From JBEKCB01 sp052139675 (GTDB lineage: Bacteria; Planctomycetota; Brocadiia; CAIUPP01), in NCBI GenBank assembly GCA_052139675.1, contig JBKQWE010000003.1:1-64000 (forward strand): a DNA stretch of 64,000 bases, in the 5' to 3' direction. This document shows, piece after piece, positions 52,227 through 60,046 of this stretch. Position 1 is the stretch's first letter. Each line of letters starts with the position of its first letter. The position numbers were made by a program, and so were the translations under genes. The notes under the pieces are model-generated. The model did no database searches and was not told the DNA's origin. It saw only the letters and a program-made list of their open reading frames with translations.

Positions 52227-53119
52227 GCAAGCTCCAGGAATCGCTCCAGTCGGGGAAATTCACGATCACCGGCGAGATCGGCCCGCCCAAGGGCACCGAC
52301 ATTTCCCACTGCATGCACGGCGCGGACCTGATGAAGTCGAAGGTGGTGGCCGTCAACGTGACGGACATCCAGACCGCCGTGATGCGCGTCGGTTCGCTTG
52401 CGGTCAGCTCCAAGCTCGTCGAGCGCGGCATCGAGCCGGTGTTCCAGATGGTCTGCCGCGACCGGAACCGCCTGGCCTTGCAGAGCGACCTGCTGAGCGC
52501 GGCGATCCTGGGCATCGAGAACGTGCTGGCGCTCACCGGCGACCACACGCTCATGGGAGACCACCGCGACGCCAAGCCGGTTTACGATCTCGATTCCGTC
52601 GGCCTGCTCCGCGCGATGGTCGCGCTCGAGTCGGGCCGCGACCTCGGCCGCGATTTCAAGGGCAACCCCAACCAGCTCGAAGGCGCGCCGAAGTTCCTCA
52701 AGGGCTGCTGCGTCACGCCGTGCGCGGAGGCCGTCGAGCCGCAGATCATCAAACTCGAGAAGAAAGCCGAGGCCGGCGCCCAGTTCTGCCAGACGCAGGC
52801 GGTCTACGACCCGGCCGCGTTCGAACGGTTCATGAACGACGTCCACCGGCGCAACATCAAGATCCCGATCCTCGTCGGCATCGTGGTCCTGAAGAACCTG
52901 GGCATGGCCAAGTACATGAACGGCAACGTCCCGGGCGTCGTCGTGCCGGAGCCGCTGATGAAAGAGCTGGCGGACACGCCCAAGGAAGACATGAAGAAGA
53001 AGGCCATCGAGATTTCCGCGCGGCTCGTCCGCGGCATGCGCGCGATGTGCCAGGGCGCGCACTTGATGACGCTCGGCTGGGACGACACGGTCGCGCCCAT
53101 CGTCGAGCAGGCTACCTAA
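52223..53119 (+). CDS. metF: Methylenetetrahydrofolate reductase MetF
   Basis: ATG 52223 overlaps the metV stop as ATGA; 298 residues. TIM-barrel pattern: FTITGEIGPPKGTDI (catalytic-Glu strand), AVNVTDIQTAVMRV, FQMVCRDRNRLAL, LALTGDHTLMGDH, and the FAD-site-like GAQFCQTQAVYD. It reduces 5,10-methylene- to 5-methyl-THF with electrons from a partner via MetV. The gene order hydrogenase-protease-MetV-MetF suggests H2 as the donor. It is the last gene of the operon before a palindromic repeat. Confidence 0.93.
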   Translation: MSKLQESLQSGKFTITGEIGPPKGTDISHCMHGADLMKSKVVAVNVTDIQTAVMRVGSLAVSSKLVERGIEPVFQMVCRDRNRLALQSDLLSAAILGIENVLALTGDHTLMGDHRDAKPVYDLDSVGLLRAMVALESGRDLGRDFKGNPNQLEGAPKFLKGCCVTPCAEAVEPQIIKLEKKAEAGAQFCQTQAVYDPAAFERFMNDVHRRNIKIPILVGIVVLKNLGMAKYMNGNVPGVVVPEPLMKELADTPKEDMKKKAIEISARLVRGMRAMCQGAHLMTLGWDDTVAPIVEQAT

Positions 53120-53123
53120 ATCA

Positions 53124-53218
53124 TTTCACCACGACGGCACGACGGGCACGACGAACCTCAACGCAGCGACATGCTTTAAACGCAGTTCCGTCGTGCTCGT
53201 AGTGTCGTCGTGGTGAAA
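53124..53218. repeat. Long inverted repeat of CACGACG units
   Basis: TTTCACCACGACGGCACGAC (from 53124, arm to about 53156) and its inverted copy (about 53185-53218) pair with few mismatches around a 28-base centre, after metF and before tsaE. It is a hairpin usable as terminator or a dispersed repeat. Similar GAC/GTC-rich palindromes occur at 33908. Confidence 0.65.
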
Positions 53219-53229
53219 GAGAAGAGTTC

Positions 53230-53694
53230 ATGCCCATGCGCATCCACGTCAGCGAGTCCGTGGACGAGACGCTGGCGCTGGGCGAGCGGATCGGCCGCGC
53301 GGCGATGCCCGGCGACGTCGTCGCGCTCTTCGGCGGACTGGGCGCGGGGAAGACGGTCCTCGCGAAAGGCATCCTCCGCGGACTCGGCGGCGACCCGGAC
53401 GACGCCACGAGCCCCACCTTCACGCTCCTGCGGCAATACCCGGCGCGCCTGCAGTTGAACCACTTCGACGCCTACCGGCTCGGCGCGCCGCGCGAAATGC
53501 TGGAGATCGGCGCCGAAGAGGCGTTCTACGGCGGCGGAATCAGCGTGATCGAGTGGGCCGAGCGCGTGCTGGAGGTGTTGCCGCCCGACCGGCTGGAGGT
53601 TCATCTGGAAGTCAGCGGCGAGGCCCGGCGCGAGGTCCGGCTCCGCGCCGCCGGCCCGCGCGCGGAGGCGCTGCTCGGCCGAATGGGGCCGTAA
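53230..53694 (+). CDS. tsaE: tRNA threonylcarbamoyladenosine biosynthesis ATPase TsaE
   Basis: 154 residues, normal family length. Walker A GGLGAGKT at 35-42, TSPTFTLLRQY, HFDAYRL and VIEWAERV (Trp-Ala-Glu) are all diagnostic. TsaE drives the TsaBDE complex that modifies A37 in ANN-decoding tRNAs. The other subunits are not in the window. Convergent with the gene ending at 53697. Confidence 0.95.
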   Translation: MPMRIHVSESVDETLALGERIGRAAMPGDVVALFGGLGAGKTVLAKGILRGLGGDPDDATSPTFTLLRQYPARLQLNHFDAYRLGAPREMLEIGAEEAFYGGGISVIEWAERVLEVLPPDRLEVHLEVSGEARREVRLRAAGPRAEALLGRMGP

Positions 53695-53696
53695 CG

Positions 53697-54188
53697 TCAC
53701 TCCAAACGGCGCATCAGGTCGCGCCAGCCGGTGACCTCCCGGCCGAAGATCCGCCCCGGCATGATGCTCGTCACCCGCCAGGCCCCGTCCGACTCCTTGC
53801 GGAATTCGACCGCCCATTCCGTGGTGCCCGACCAGGCCGGAAAGTCTCGTCTCGTGCTGGCCGAAATGCTCACCTGTGCGCGGGCGAACACGCCTGAAAC
53901 GTTCACGGTCATCCACTGAATTTTCGTGTTCGCGGCGCCGTAGCTTTCGAGGTACTTCTCCGCCAGGGCCCTGATCTGCGCCCGGGACATGTCCTGGCTG
54001 TCGTAGTCGGCGGAGACGTGAGAGAAAAGGAGGTCAACGTCCCCTTTCCTCGCCGCCTCGGCCATATCCTGCACGGTCCGCTCGACGCGCTTCTTATCGG
54101 TGACGAGGTACCGGTTCAGCAGCATCGCCAGGACCATGGCGCCGAGGATCGCCAGCGTAATCCGCACCTGGTTCCACGAGATAGTCAC
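53697..54188 (-). CDS. Membrane-anchored NTF2-like protein, unknown function
   Basis: 163 residues. One N-terminal transmembrane helix (ITLAILGAMVLAMLLNRYL) anchors a small alpha+beta domain (VERTVQDMAEAARKGDVDLL, then FSHVSADYDS, WMTVNVSGVFARAQVSIS and EWAVEFRKESDGAWRV) that fits the cone-shaped NTF2/DUF4440-like fold. No catalytic residues can be assigned. Divergent from ruvX. Confidence 0.6.
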   Translation of the reverse strand: MTISWNQVRITLAILGAMVLAMLLNRYLVTDKKRVERTVQDMAEAARKGDVDLLFSHVSADYDSQDMSRAQIRALAEKYLESYGAANTKIQWMTVNVSGVFARAQVSISASTRRDFPAWSGTTEWAVEFRKESDGAWRVTSIMPGRIFGREVTGWRDLMRRLE

Positions 54189-54257
54189 AGTTTACGTTCT
54201 CCTCACCGCATGCTATCATCCATTCCGAAAGAACTTCTGTCAACCTCCGGAGGCGGC

Positions 54258-54683
54258 GTGCGGATCCTGGGCATAGACTACGGCGACCGGCGGATCGGGC
54301 TGGCCGTGAGCGATCCGGGCGCCATCATCGCGCGCGGTCTTCCCACGCTCAAGAACGAGGGCGAGGCCGAAGTGCTCGCGGCGATCCGCCGGCTGGTGGA
54401 GGAACACGGAGTCGCCGAGATCGTCGTCGGGCTGCCGCGAAACATGGACGACTCGCTCGGCCCGCAGGCGCAGAAGACGATGCGGTTCGCCGAGGGGCTG
54501 GAAGTCCTCGGCTGCAAGGTCCATCTCGTGGATGAGCGCCTGACGACGGAGCAGGCGCGGCGGGCGATGACGGACGCGGGACTCTCGCGCGAGCAGCAGC
54601 ATCTCCGCGTGGACCGCGTGGCCGCGCAGCTCATCCTGCAGATCTACCTGGATTCTTCCCGGAGACCGAAGCCGGAGGATTGA
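54258..54683 (+). CDS. ruvX: Putative pre-16S rRNA nuclease (YqgF/RuvX)
   Basis: GTG 54258 follows CCGGAGG with 5 bases; it yields 141 residues, the usual length. An upstream ATG at 54210 would add 16 residues without conserved sequence. Motifs VRILGIDYGDRRIGLAVS, IVVGLPRNMDDSLGPQ, VDERLTTEQARRAM and the terminal RVDRVAAQLILQ are complete, with RNase H-like acidic residues. It processes the 5' end of 16S rRNA. Confidence 0.92.
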   Translation: MRILGIDYGDRRIGLAVSDPGAIIARGLPTLKNEGEAEVLAAIRRLVEEHGVAEIVVGLPRNMDDSLGPQAQKTMRFAEGLEVLGCKVHLVDERLTTEQARRAMTDAGLSREQQHLRVDRVAAQLILQIYLDSSRRPKPED

Positions 54684-54692
54684 AGCCTCCGG

Positions 54693-54743
54693 AAAAAACC
54701 CCGCGCAGCCTGAGAGGGTTGATTCTCCCGGGACTGCGCAGGG
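54693..54743 (-). terminator. Rho-independent terminator (minus strand)
   Basis: On the minus strand CCCTGCGCAG pairs with CTGCGCGGGG around an inner AGAATCAACCCTCT loop with its own pairing, followed by TTTTTT. It ends the transcription unit fhs-HAD-lolA-DUF192-small peptide. Confidence 0.75.
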
Positions 54744-54766
54744 CTTGCCGGCGCGTTCGGCGCGAT

Positions 54767-54832
54767 TTACTTCTTGGCCTTCCTCGCCGCTTTCTTGTGC
54801 GCCCTCTTCACGAGCGTTTTCTTCTTCGCCAC
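54767..54832 (-). CDS. Tiny Lys/Arg-rich peptide, 21 residues
   Basis: GTG 54832 follows GAGGAGGTGAGAGGC with good spacing. The peptide contains only Lys, Arg, Ala, His, Thr, Leu and Val, with KKKTLVKRAHKKAARK in its core, then stops just before a strong terminator. It resembles the basic tails of histone-like or ribosomal small proteins. It may bind RNA or DNA, or be a leftover. Too short for homology. Confidence 0.45.
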   Translation of the reverse strand: MAKKKTLVKRAHKKAARKAKK

Positions 54833-54871
54833 GCCTCTCACCTCCTCTTCCCAAAGGAAAAGCCCGCCGGT

Positions 54872-55330
54872 TCACTCCGCGTGCAGGTCGGGGATGGCCA
54901 CCTTCGAGTCCTCGCTGACGCCGTTCCGCGCGAACCAGCCGAGCGGCATTTCCAGCGCAAAACGGCACTCCGTGCGCGAGCGGTGAGTCTCCAGCGAGTA
55001 CGGCTCCATGTGCGCGATGTTGGCGATGACGCCGTCGGACTTGATGAAAGCGATGCTGAGCGGGACCGGGGTGTTCTTCATGTAGAACGCCAGTTCCTCG
55101 TCGTGCGGGAAGACGAAGAGCATCCCCTCGTCGGGCTTCAGGCTCTGACGGTACATCATTCCCATTTCCCGCTGCGGGGGCATGCAGGCGGCTTCGACGG
55201 CCAGCTTGCGGCCGCCGAGCTCGATCTGGACCTTGTCGAGGCGCTGCGGCTGCGGCCCGTGGTCGCACGCGACCGCCAGCAGCAGGCAGAGCGCCGGCAG
55301 CCTACGGACGAGCTTTCTCAGGTTCTTCAT
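54872..55330 (-). CDS. DUF192 lipoprotein
   Basis: ATG 55330 begins MKNLRKLVRRLPALCLLLAVAC, a lipoprotein signal; 152 residues; upstream in-frame starts are unlikely. The DUF192 core follows: VEAACMPPQREMGMMYRQSL, MLFVFPHDEELAFYMKNTPV and AFIKSDGVIANIAHMEPYS. DUF192 proteins are small beta-barrel proteins of unknown function, often surface-anchored. It overlaps the 3' end of the lolA gene upstream, so both are translated together. Confidence 0.88.
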   Translation of the reverse strand: MKNLRKLVRRLPALCLLLAVACDHGPQPQRLDKVQIELGGRKLAVEAACMPPQREMGMMYRQSLKPDEGMLFVFPHDEELAFYMKNTPVPLSIAFIKSDGVIANIAHMEPYSLETHRSRTECRFALEMPLGWFARNGVSEDSKVAIPDLHAE

Positions 55331-56075
55331 GAATGAGGACATCCACGTCCTTCGGCGGATCAAACTCGAAAGTGGAATCCCGGATCGTCCCGTTGAGGGC
55401 GATATGGCTGAACGTGTGCGTCTCGACGACCTCGTCGTTGCTCTTGTATTGGCGCACCTGGACCGGCAGCCAGCTCTTGGTATCTATCCAGAAGATCACG
55501 CGGCCGCGCGTGTAGGTCGTGCCGCCCTCGGGCGTCATCTCGAGCGGGATCGTATCCGCGTCGCCGATTTTCTCCTTCGGCAGGAGCGTCAGCGCGTACC
55601 CTTCCCGAAGCCCGTGCATGTCGCGCGCCAGGCCGTATTCGAGCGGGTTTCCGGCCTTTTCGTTCTTGTCAATGTCGGCGAGGCGGATGCGTTCGGCCTG
55701 CTTTTCGCGCGGCCGGTAGACCCAGCCGAACTTCTGGCCGACGTACGAAATCGTCTCGGCGCCGTTCTCCGTGTTCTTGAGATCGAGCTTCAGCAGGCGC
55801 GGCGACTTGAACTGGATCGTGCCGGTGAAATGGCTGTCGTCCAGGCCCGCCGCCTCGCGCAGCTTGGCGACGTCGGCCTTGAACGTCTTGATTTTCTTGC
55901 GCACCGCCTCCATGTTGTCGAGCACCTGGTCCACCGTGAGCGCCGCCTCCACCGCCGGCGCGGCGGTCTCCGGCTGTGCCGCCCGCGCCGAATGCGGCAG
56001 AGCGAAAACGCATCCCGCCAGCGCCCAGGCGCCGAGCGCCGCGCAAATCCCCATCCCGGCGCGCTTCCGCGTCAC
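55302..56075 (-). CDS. Outer-membrane lipoprotein carrier LolA-like protein
   Basis: 257 residues with signal peptide MTRKRAGMGICAALGAWALA (with a lipobox-like AGC). The mature part (VDQVLDNMEAVRKKIKTFKA, GTIQFKSPRLLKLDLKN, then GVYRPREKQAERIRL-like and IDTKSWLPVQVRQYKSNDE) has the LolA/LolB-type half-barrel pattern with Gln/Arg positions. LolA moves lipoproteins across the periplasm. A lipobox would make it more LolB-like. It lies between the HAD and DUF192 genes in one operon. Confidence 0.82.
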   Translation of the reverse strand: MTRKRAGMGICAALGAWALAGCVFALPHSARAAQPETAAPAVEAALTVDQVLDNMEAVRKKIKTFKADVAKLREAAGLDDSHFTGTIQFKSPRLLKLDLKNTENGAETISYVGQKFGWVYRPREKQAERIRLADIDKNEKAGNPLEYGLARDMHGLREGYALTLLPKEKIGDADTIPLEMTPEGGTTYTRGRVIFWIDTKSWLPVQVRQYKSNDEVVETHTFSHIALNGTIRDSTFEFDPPKDVDVLIHEEPEKARP

Positions 56076-56659
56076 GGTTTTTCTTCCTCCAGAATTTTCT
56101 CGATGATCGCGCGCGCCTCGTCGAGCGACGCGGCCTCATGATCCGGCTGCGCGGTGAACTTGTTCCGGTGCGGCCCCTGCACGAGAATCGTCCTCGCGCC
56201 GGCCGCCTGGCCAGTCTGGATGTCGTAAAGATAATCGCCGACCATGAGAGCTTCGCCGGGCTGCACGCCGAACCGCTTGCAGATCAGGAAGATGGGCTCC
56301 GGCGAGGGCTTCGGCGCCGAATCTTCGCGCGAGACGATGAAATCGAATTGCAACTGGTGCCGGGCCAGGACGGTGTTGACGGACTGGCGGGAGTTCCGCG
56401 TCAGCAGCGCCGTGCGGATCCCGCGCGAGCGGAGGAAACTCAGCATCTCGATCGCGCCCACGCAGAGCCCGCACGTCGCGGCCGCGCGGCGCTCGTGGCG
56501 GTCGAGGATCTCATCCACGCGCTGCTGCTCCGCCTCGCCGGCCGCGGCGCGGTACTCCAGGATCGGCTCCTCGGTCCCGATCTCCGCCCGGATCGCGGCG
56601 AAGTCGAGGTCCGAATCCACGATCGTATTGTCCAGGTCAAAGATCACGCACCGCAGCAT
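56072..56659 (-). CDS. HAD-IA family phosphatase
   Basis: 195 residues. Motif I IFDLDNTIVDSDLDFAAI, the motif II Thr in GIRTALLTRNSR, motif III Lys in REDSAPKPSPEP and motif IV VGDYLYDIQTGQAAGA are all present, with a helical cap between I and II. It probably dephosphorylates a small phospho-metabolite (phosphoglycolate phosphatase-like). Its stop overlaps the LolA start by 4 bases. Confidence 0.88.
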   Translation of the reverse strand: MLRCVIFDLDNTIVDSDLDFAAIRAEIGTEEPILEYRAAAGEAEQQRVDEILDRHERRAAATCGLCVGAIEMLSFLRSRGIRTALLTRNSRQSVNTVLARHQLQFDFIVSREDSAPKPSPEPIFLICKRFGVQPGEALMVGDYLYDIQTGQAAGARTILVQGPHRNKFTAQPDHEAASLDEARAIIEKILEEEKP

Positions 56660-56681
56660 CCGCGCGCCGCCCTTCGCTCTC

Positions 56682-58544
56682 CTAGAACAGCCCGACCACC
56701 TTCCCGGTCTTCATGTCGAGGTCCACGTCATAGAACACGGGCCGGCTCGGCAGGCCGGGCATGGTGCGCATGTCGCCGCAGAGCGGGTAGAGAAAGCCGG
56801 CGCCGACGGAGGCGCGGATGTCGCGCACCGGGATGCGGAAGCCCTTCGGCACGCCTTTCAGACCGGGGATGTGGCTGAGGCTCAGGTGCGTCTTGGCCAT
56901 GCAGATCGGCAGGTTGGCGTAGCCGAGCCGCTCGTACAGCGCCACTTTTTCCTCCGCCACCGGCAGGAAATCCACGCCGTCGGCGCCGTACACGCGCGTG
57001 GCGATCGTCTCGATCTTCTTCTTGATCGGCATGTCGAGCGGATAGAGGAACTCGAACCGCGTGGTCTTGTCGGCGGCGGAGAGGACCGCCTCGGCCAGTT
57101 CGACCGCGCCCTTGCCGCCCCTGGCCCAGTGGTCGGATTTCACCGCCGCCTCGGCGCCGGAGCTCTGCGCGATTTTCTTGAGCAGCTCCACTTCGCGGTC
57201 GGTATCCGTGGAGAAGGTGTTGATCGCGACGACGACCGGCACGCCGAAGAGGCGCGCGATCTGGATGTTCTTGACCATGTTCGCGGCGCCCTTTTCGAGC
57301 GCGGGCAGGTTCTCCTCGATCAGCTCCTTCGGCAGCGGCTTGCCGGCGACGATCTTGCCGACGCCGCCGTGCATCTTCAGCGCGCGGACGGTGGCGACGA
57401 TCACGACGCAGTTCGGGATCAGCCCGCTGATGCGGCACTTGATGTCCATGAACTTTTCCATGCCGATGTCCGCGCCGAAGCCGCTCTCCGTGACGACGTA
57501 GTCGGCCAGCTTCAGCGCGATCTGGTCGGCCACGATCGAGTTGTTCCCGTGCGCGATGTTGGCGAAGGGCCCGGCGTGGACGAAGGCGGGCGTGCCTTCG
57601 AGGGTCTGCATCAGGTTCGGCCGGATCGCGTCGTTCATCAGCACGGTCATCGCGCCGGCGCAGCCGAGGTCCTCCGCGGTCACCGCCTCGCCGGAGCGGT
57701 CGGTGCCGATCACGATGCGGCTCAGGCGCTCGCGCAGGTCTTCGGAGCTGGTCGTCAGCGCAAAGATCGCCATGACCTCGCTGGCCACGGCGATGTCGAA
57801 GCCGGTCTCGCGCGGGTAGCCGTTGTCGCGGCCGCCGATGCCGCAGACGACCTGCCGCAGGGAACGGTCGCTCACGTCCAGCACGCGGTTCCACGTGATC
57901 GTGTAGGGGTCAATGTTCAGCCGGACGAGCCGCGAGCGCTCTTCCACCTTCATGTCGGAGGGCTTCTTCGCCTTGATCCCCAGCCGCCGGGCGCGGCGGA
58001 GCAGCGAGGGGGCCCATTCGTCCTTCGGGAACAGCGCCCTGAAGAGCTGCTTGTCGGTCATGTTGCGCTCGTGCATGATCCGCGCGTCAATGGCCGCGGA
58101 GAGCAGGTTGTGCGAGACGCCGACGGCGTGGATGTCGCCGGTCAAGTGGAGGTTGAAGTCCTCCATCGGCACGATCTGGCTGTAGCCGCCGCCGGCGGCG
58201 CCGCCCTTGATGCCGAAGGTCGGGCCCATGGACGGCTGGCGGATGCAGGTGAAGACTTTTTTCTTGAGCTGCGCGCCGAGCGCCTGAGAGAGGCCGACGG
58301 TGGTCGTCGTCTTGCCCTCGCCCAGCGGCGTGGGCGTGATGGCGGTCACGTCAATGTACTTGCCCTGCGGCTTGCGGGCCAGGCGGTCGCGCACGCTCAG
58401 GTGCACCTTGGCCTTGTAGTTCCCGTAGAACTCCAGCTCCTCCGGCAGAATCCCCGCTTCCTCGGCCACCTGACGGATCAGCTTCATCTTGCATGCCTGC
58501 GCAATATCAATGTCGCTGGGCACAACGACCTTGCTGACTGCCAT
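56682..58544 (-). CDS. fhs: Formate-tetrahydrofolate ligase
   Basis: 620 residues, longer than the usual 555-560 of clostridial enzymes. P-loop TPTPLGEGKTTTTVGLSQAL at 71-90, then FTCIRQPSMGPTFGIKGGAA and GGYSQIVPMEDFNLHLTGDI, identify the enzyme. It activates formate with ATP to 10-formyl-THF, the first methyl-branch step of the Wood-Ljungdahl pathway or of reductive glycine assimilation. The extra residues are in central loops, as in some non-clostridial homologues. First gene of a unit with HAD, lolA-like and DUF192 genes (22-base gap to the HAD start). Confidence 0.96.
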   Translation of the reverse strand: MAVSKVVVPSDIDIAQACKMKLIRQVAEEAGILPEELEFYGNYKAKVHLSVRDRLARKPQGKYIDVTAITPTPLGEGKTTTTVGLSQALGAQLKKKVFTCIRQPSMGPTFGIKGGAAGGGYSQIVPMEDFNLHLTGDIHAVGVSHNLLSAAIDARIMHERNMTDKQLFRALFPKDEWAPSLLRRARRLGIKAKKPSDMKVEERSRLVRLNIDPYTITWNRVLDVSDRSLRQVVCGIGGRDNGYPRETGFDIAVASEVMAIFALTTSSEDLRERLSRIVIGTDRSGEAVTAEDLGCAGAMTVLMNDAIRPNLMQTLEGTPAFVHAGPFANIAHGNNSIVADQIALKLADYVVTESGFGADIGMEKFMDIKCRISGLIPNCVVIVATVRALKMHGGVGKIVAGKPLPKELIEENLPALEKGAANMVKNIQIARLFGVPVVVAINTFSTDTDREVELLKKIAQSSGAEAAVKSDHWARGGKGAVELAEAVLSAADKTTRFEFLYPLDMPIKKKIETIATRVYGADGVDFLPVAEEKVALYERLGYANLPICMAKTHLSLSHIPGLKGVPKGFRIPVRDIRASVGAGFLYPLCGDMRTMPGLPSRPVFYDVDLDMKTGKVVGLF

Positions 58545-58732
58545 GCTCGCTCTCCTTTATGGTTCCACCGCGGCCATCCCGCCGGCCAATCACGACGGGA
58601 TGCAAGAATTGGATTGTATCAGAGATTCGGCACACGTCAAGTGTCCTCGCGGCAAACGCGAAGCGCCGCAGGGGCGAGAATGCCGATTGCGGGCAGGATT
58701 GCGATCAAGAAATCGGATCGAACTGCGGCTCT

Positions 58733-59800
58733 TCAGTCCGGCCGGACCGCGCCGATCCACTCGACCTTGGCGTCCTTCTGCGCGATCTGCTGCGCCTCCT
58801 GCGTCCGGGCGTCCACGTATTCCTTCTGCAGGACATCGAGCACGTCGGGCCCGGCCATGGCCTCGCGGAGAACGATATGATAGCCCCACGGCGTTGCGAT
58901 CGGCTCGGAGTAATCGCCGGGCTTCAGGACTGAGACGGCGTCGGCGAACTCCTTGCCGAAGGCGTCAATCGGAACGCAACCGAGGTCGCCGCCGTTCACG
59001 CGGCTGACGTTGTCCTCGGAGACCTCCCGCGCGACGTCCTGGAAACGCTCGCCCTTTCGGAGGCGCGCCATGGCCGCTTCGGCCTTCTTCAGGGCCTCGG
59101 CGCGCACCTTGTCGGGAGCATCGGCGAAGTCGGGTTGCTGGAACGTGTTGAAGAAAATCTGGTAGAGCTTCGCATACCGGCGCTCCACGACGGGCTGTTC
59201 CTTCTGCAGCAATTCGGTCCGCTTCGCGTCATCGGGATAGCGCGTCTGCCACATCGCCAGCGCATAGCGCTGAAGCCCCTCGCTATTCCGGATTTCCTGG
59301 CGCAACTCGTCCAGCGTCAGGTACTGGCTCTGCATGAACGCATCCAGGGTGGGAAAGCGGCAGCAGGGACAGCCGAGCGACGGCGGGTTCTTCTTCATAT
59401 CCTGCAGGACTTGCTCGATCAAGTCATCCGGGACGGAGACCGCGTTCGAGGCCAGGAATTGGCGAATGGAGAGCAGCCGGATGCGGCGCTCGAGCCTGAA
59501 CTCCTGCACCCACGAGGCGTCAACGTTGGATGATCCGGGCGGGACGGCCATGGCGACGTCCTTCTCGAGCACCGGCTCGCCGTTGACCTTCACCAGCACC
59601 GCGTCCGCAGGCAGCGGCGGCGATGCGGCAACCGTCGCCGCCGGGGAGGACGCGGCGCGGACCGGGGCGCGGATTGCAACGACCGGCTCAGGAGCCGGCG
59701 GGTTGAAGTGCCGCCAGAGCAGGGCCGCGCCCACCAGGACGAGCAGCACGCCCGCCGGGATCAGCAGGAATCGAATCTGCATGCCATGATCGTCTGCCAT
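58733..59800 (-). CDS. Parvulin-type peptidyl-prolyl isomerase, membrane-anchored
   Basis: 355 residues. An N-terminal transmembrane helix (FLLIPAGVLLVLVGAALLW) anchors a helical SurA_N-like region (KVNGEPVLEKDVA ... RIRLLSIRQFLASN). A rotamase domain follows (ARLRKGERFQDVAREVSEDN, GGDLGCVPIDAFGKEFADAV, GDYSEPIATPWGYHIVLR). It would assist folding of secreted or outer-membrane proteins. A CPCC motif (SLGCPCCRFPTL) is unusual for the family; these cysteines could form a redox or metal site. Confidence 0.88.
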   Translation of the reverse strand: MADDHGMQIRFLLIPAGVLLVLVGAALLWRHFNPPAPEPVVAIRAPVRAASSPAATVAASPPLPADAVLVKVNGEPVLEKDVAMAVPPGSSNVDASWVQEFRLERRIRLLSIRQFLASNAVSVPDDLIEQVLQDMKKNPPSLGCPCCRFPTLDAFMQSQYLTLDELRQEIRNSEGLQRYALAMWQTRYPDDAKRTELLQKEQPVVERRYAKLYQIFFNTFQQPDFADAPDKVRAEALKKAEAAMARLRKGERFQDVAREVSEDNVSRVNGGDLGCVPIDAFGKEFADAVSVLKPGDYSEPIATPWGYHIVLREAMAGPDVLDVLQKEYVDARTQEAQQIAQKDAKVEWIGAVRPD

Positions 59801-59944
59801 ACGCCGCCTGTTTCAAGATATCGGAAAATCAGGCCGGGCCGCCGAGCGATGCCCGCCAACCCTTCTGTATCCAGCCTACACGCTCCGGCGAGCAGCGTCA
59901 AGATTGCGTCCCGCGAGGGCCGCCATTTTATTTTCGCCGGCCTC

Positions 59945-60003
59945 TTGACACCGCTCACGCGATCTGGTACGTATTACGATATCATACGTATTACATTGTA
60001 ATA
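59945..60003 (+). promoter_or_regulatory. AT-rich promoter/operator of the TonB receptor gene
   Basis: TTGACA (59945-59950) is followed 17 bases later by TACGTATTAC (59968-59977), which repeats exactly at 59985-59994 and is followed by GTAATA, so TATTAC-ATT-GTAATA (59989-60003) is an inverted repeat. The repeats overlap the -10 region. This is the layout of a metal-responsive repressor operator, but the regulator is unknown. Confidence 0.55.
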
Positions 60004-60046
60004 TTCAGGCATCCGGGAACGTTCCTGTTCAGGAGGATGACGAGCC

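Noticed and set aside
56244..58880. 878-codon plus-strand frame opposite fhs
   Set aside because: fhs on the minus strand is unmistakable; the opposite frame is a shadow.
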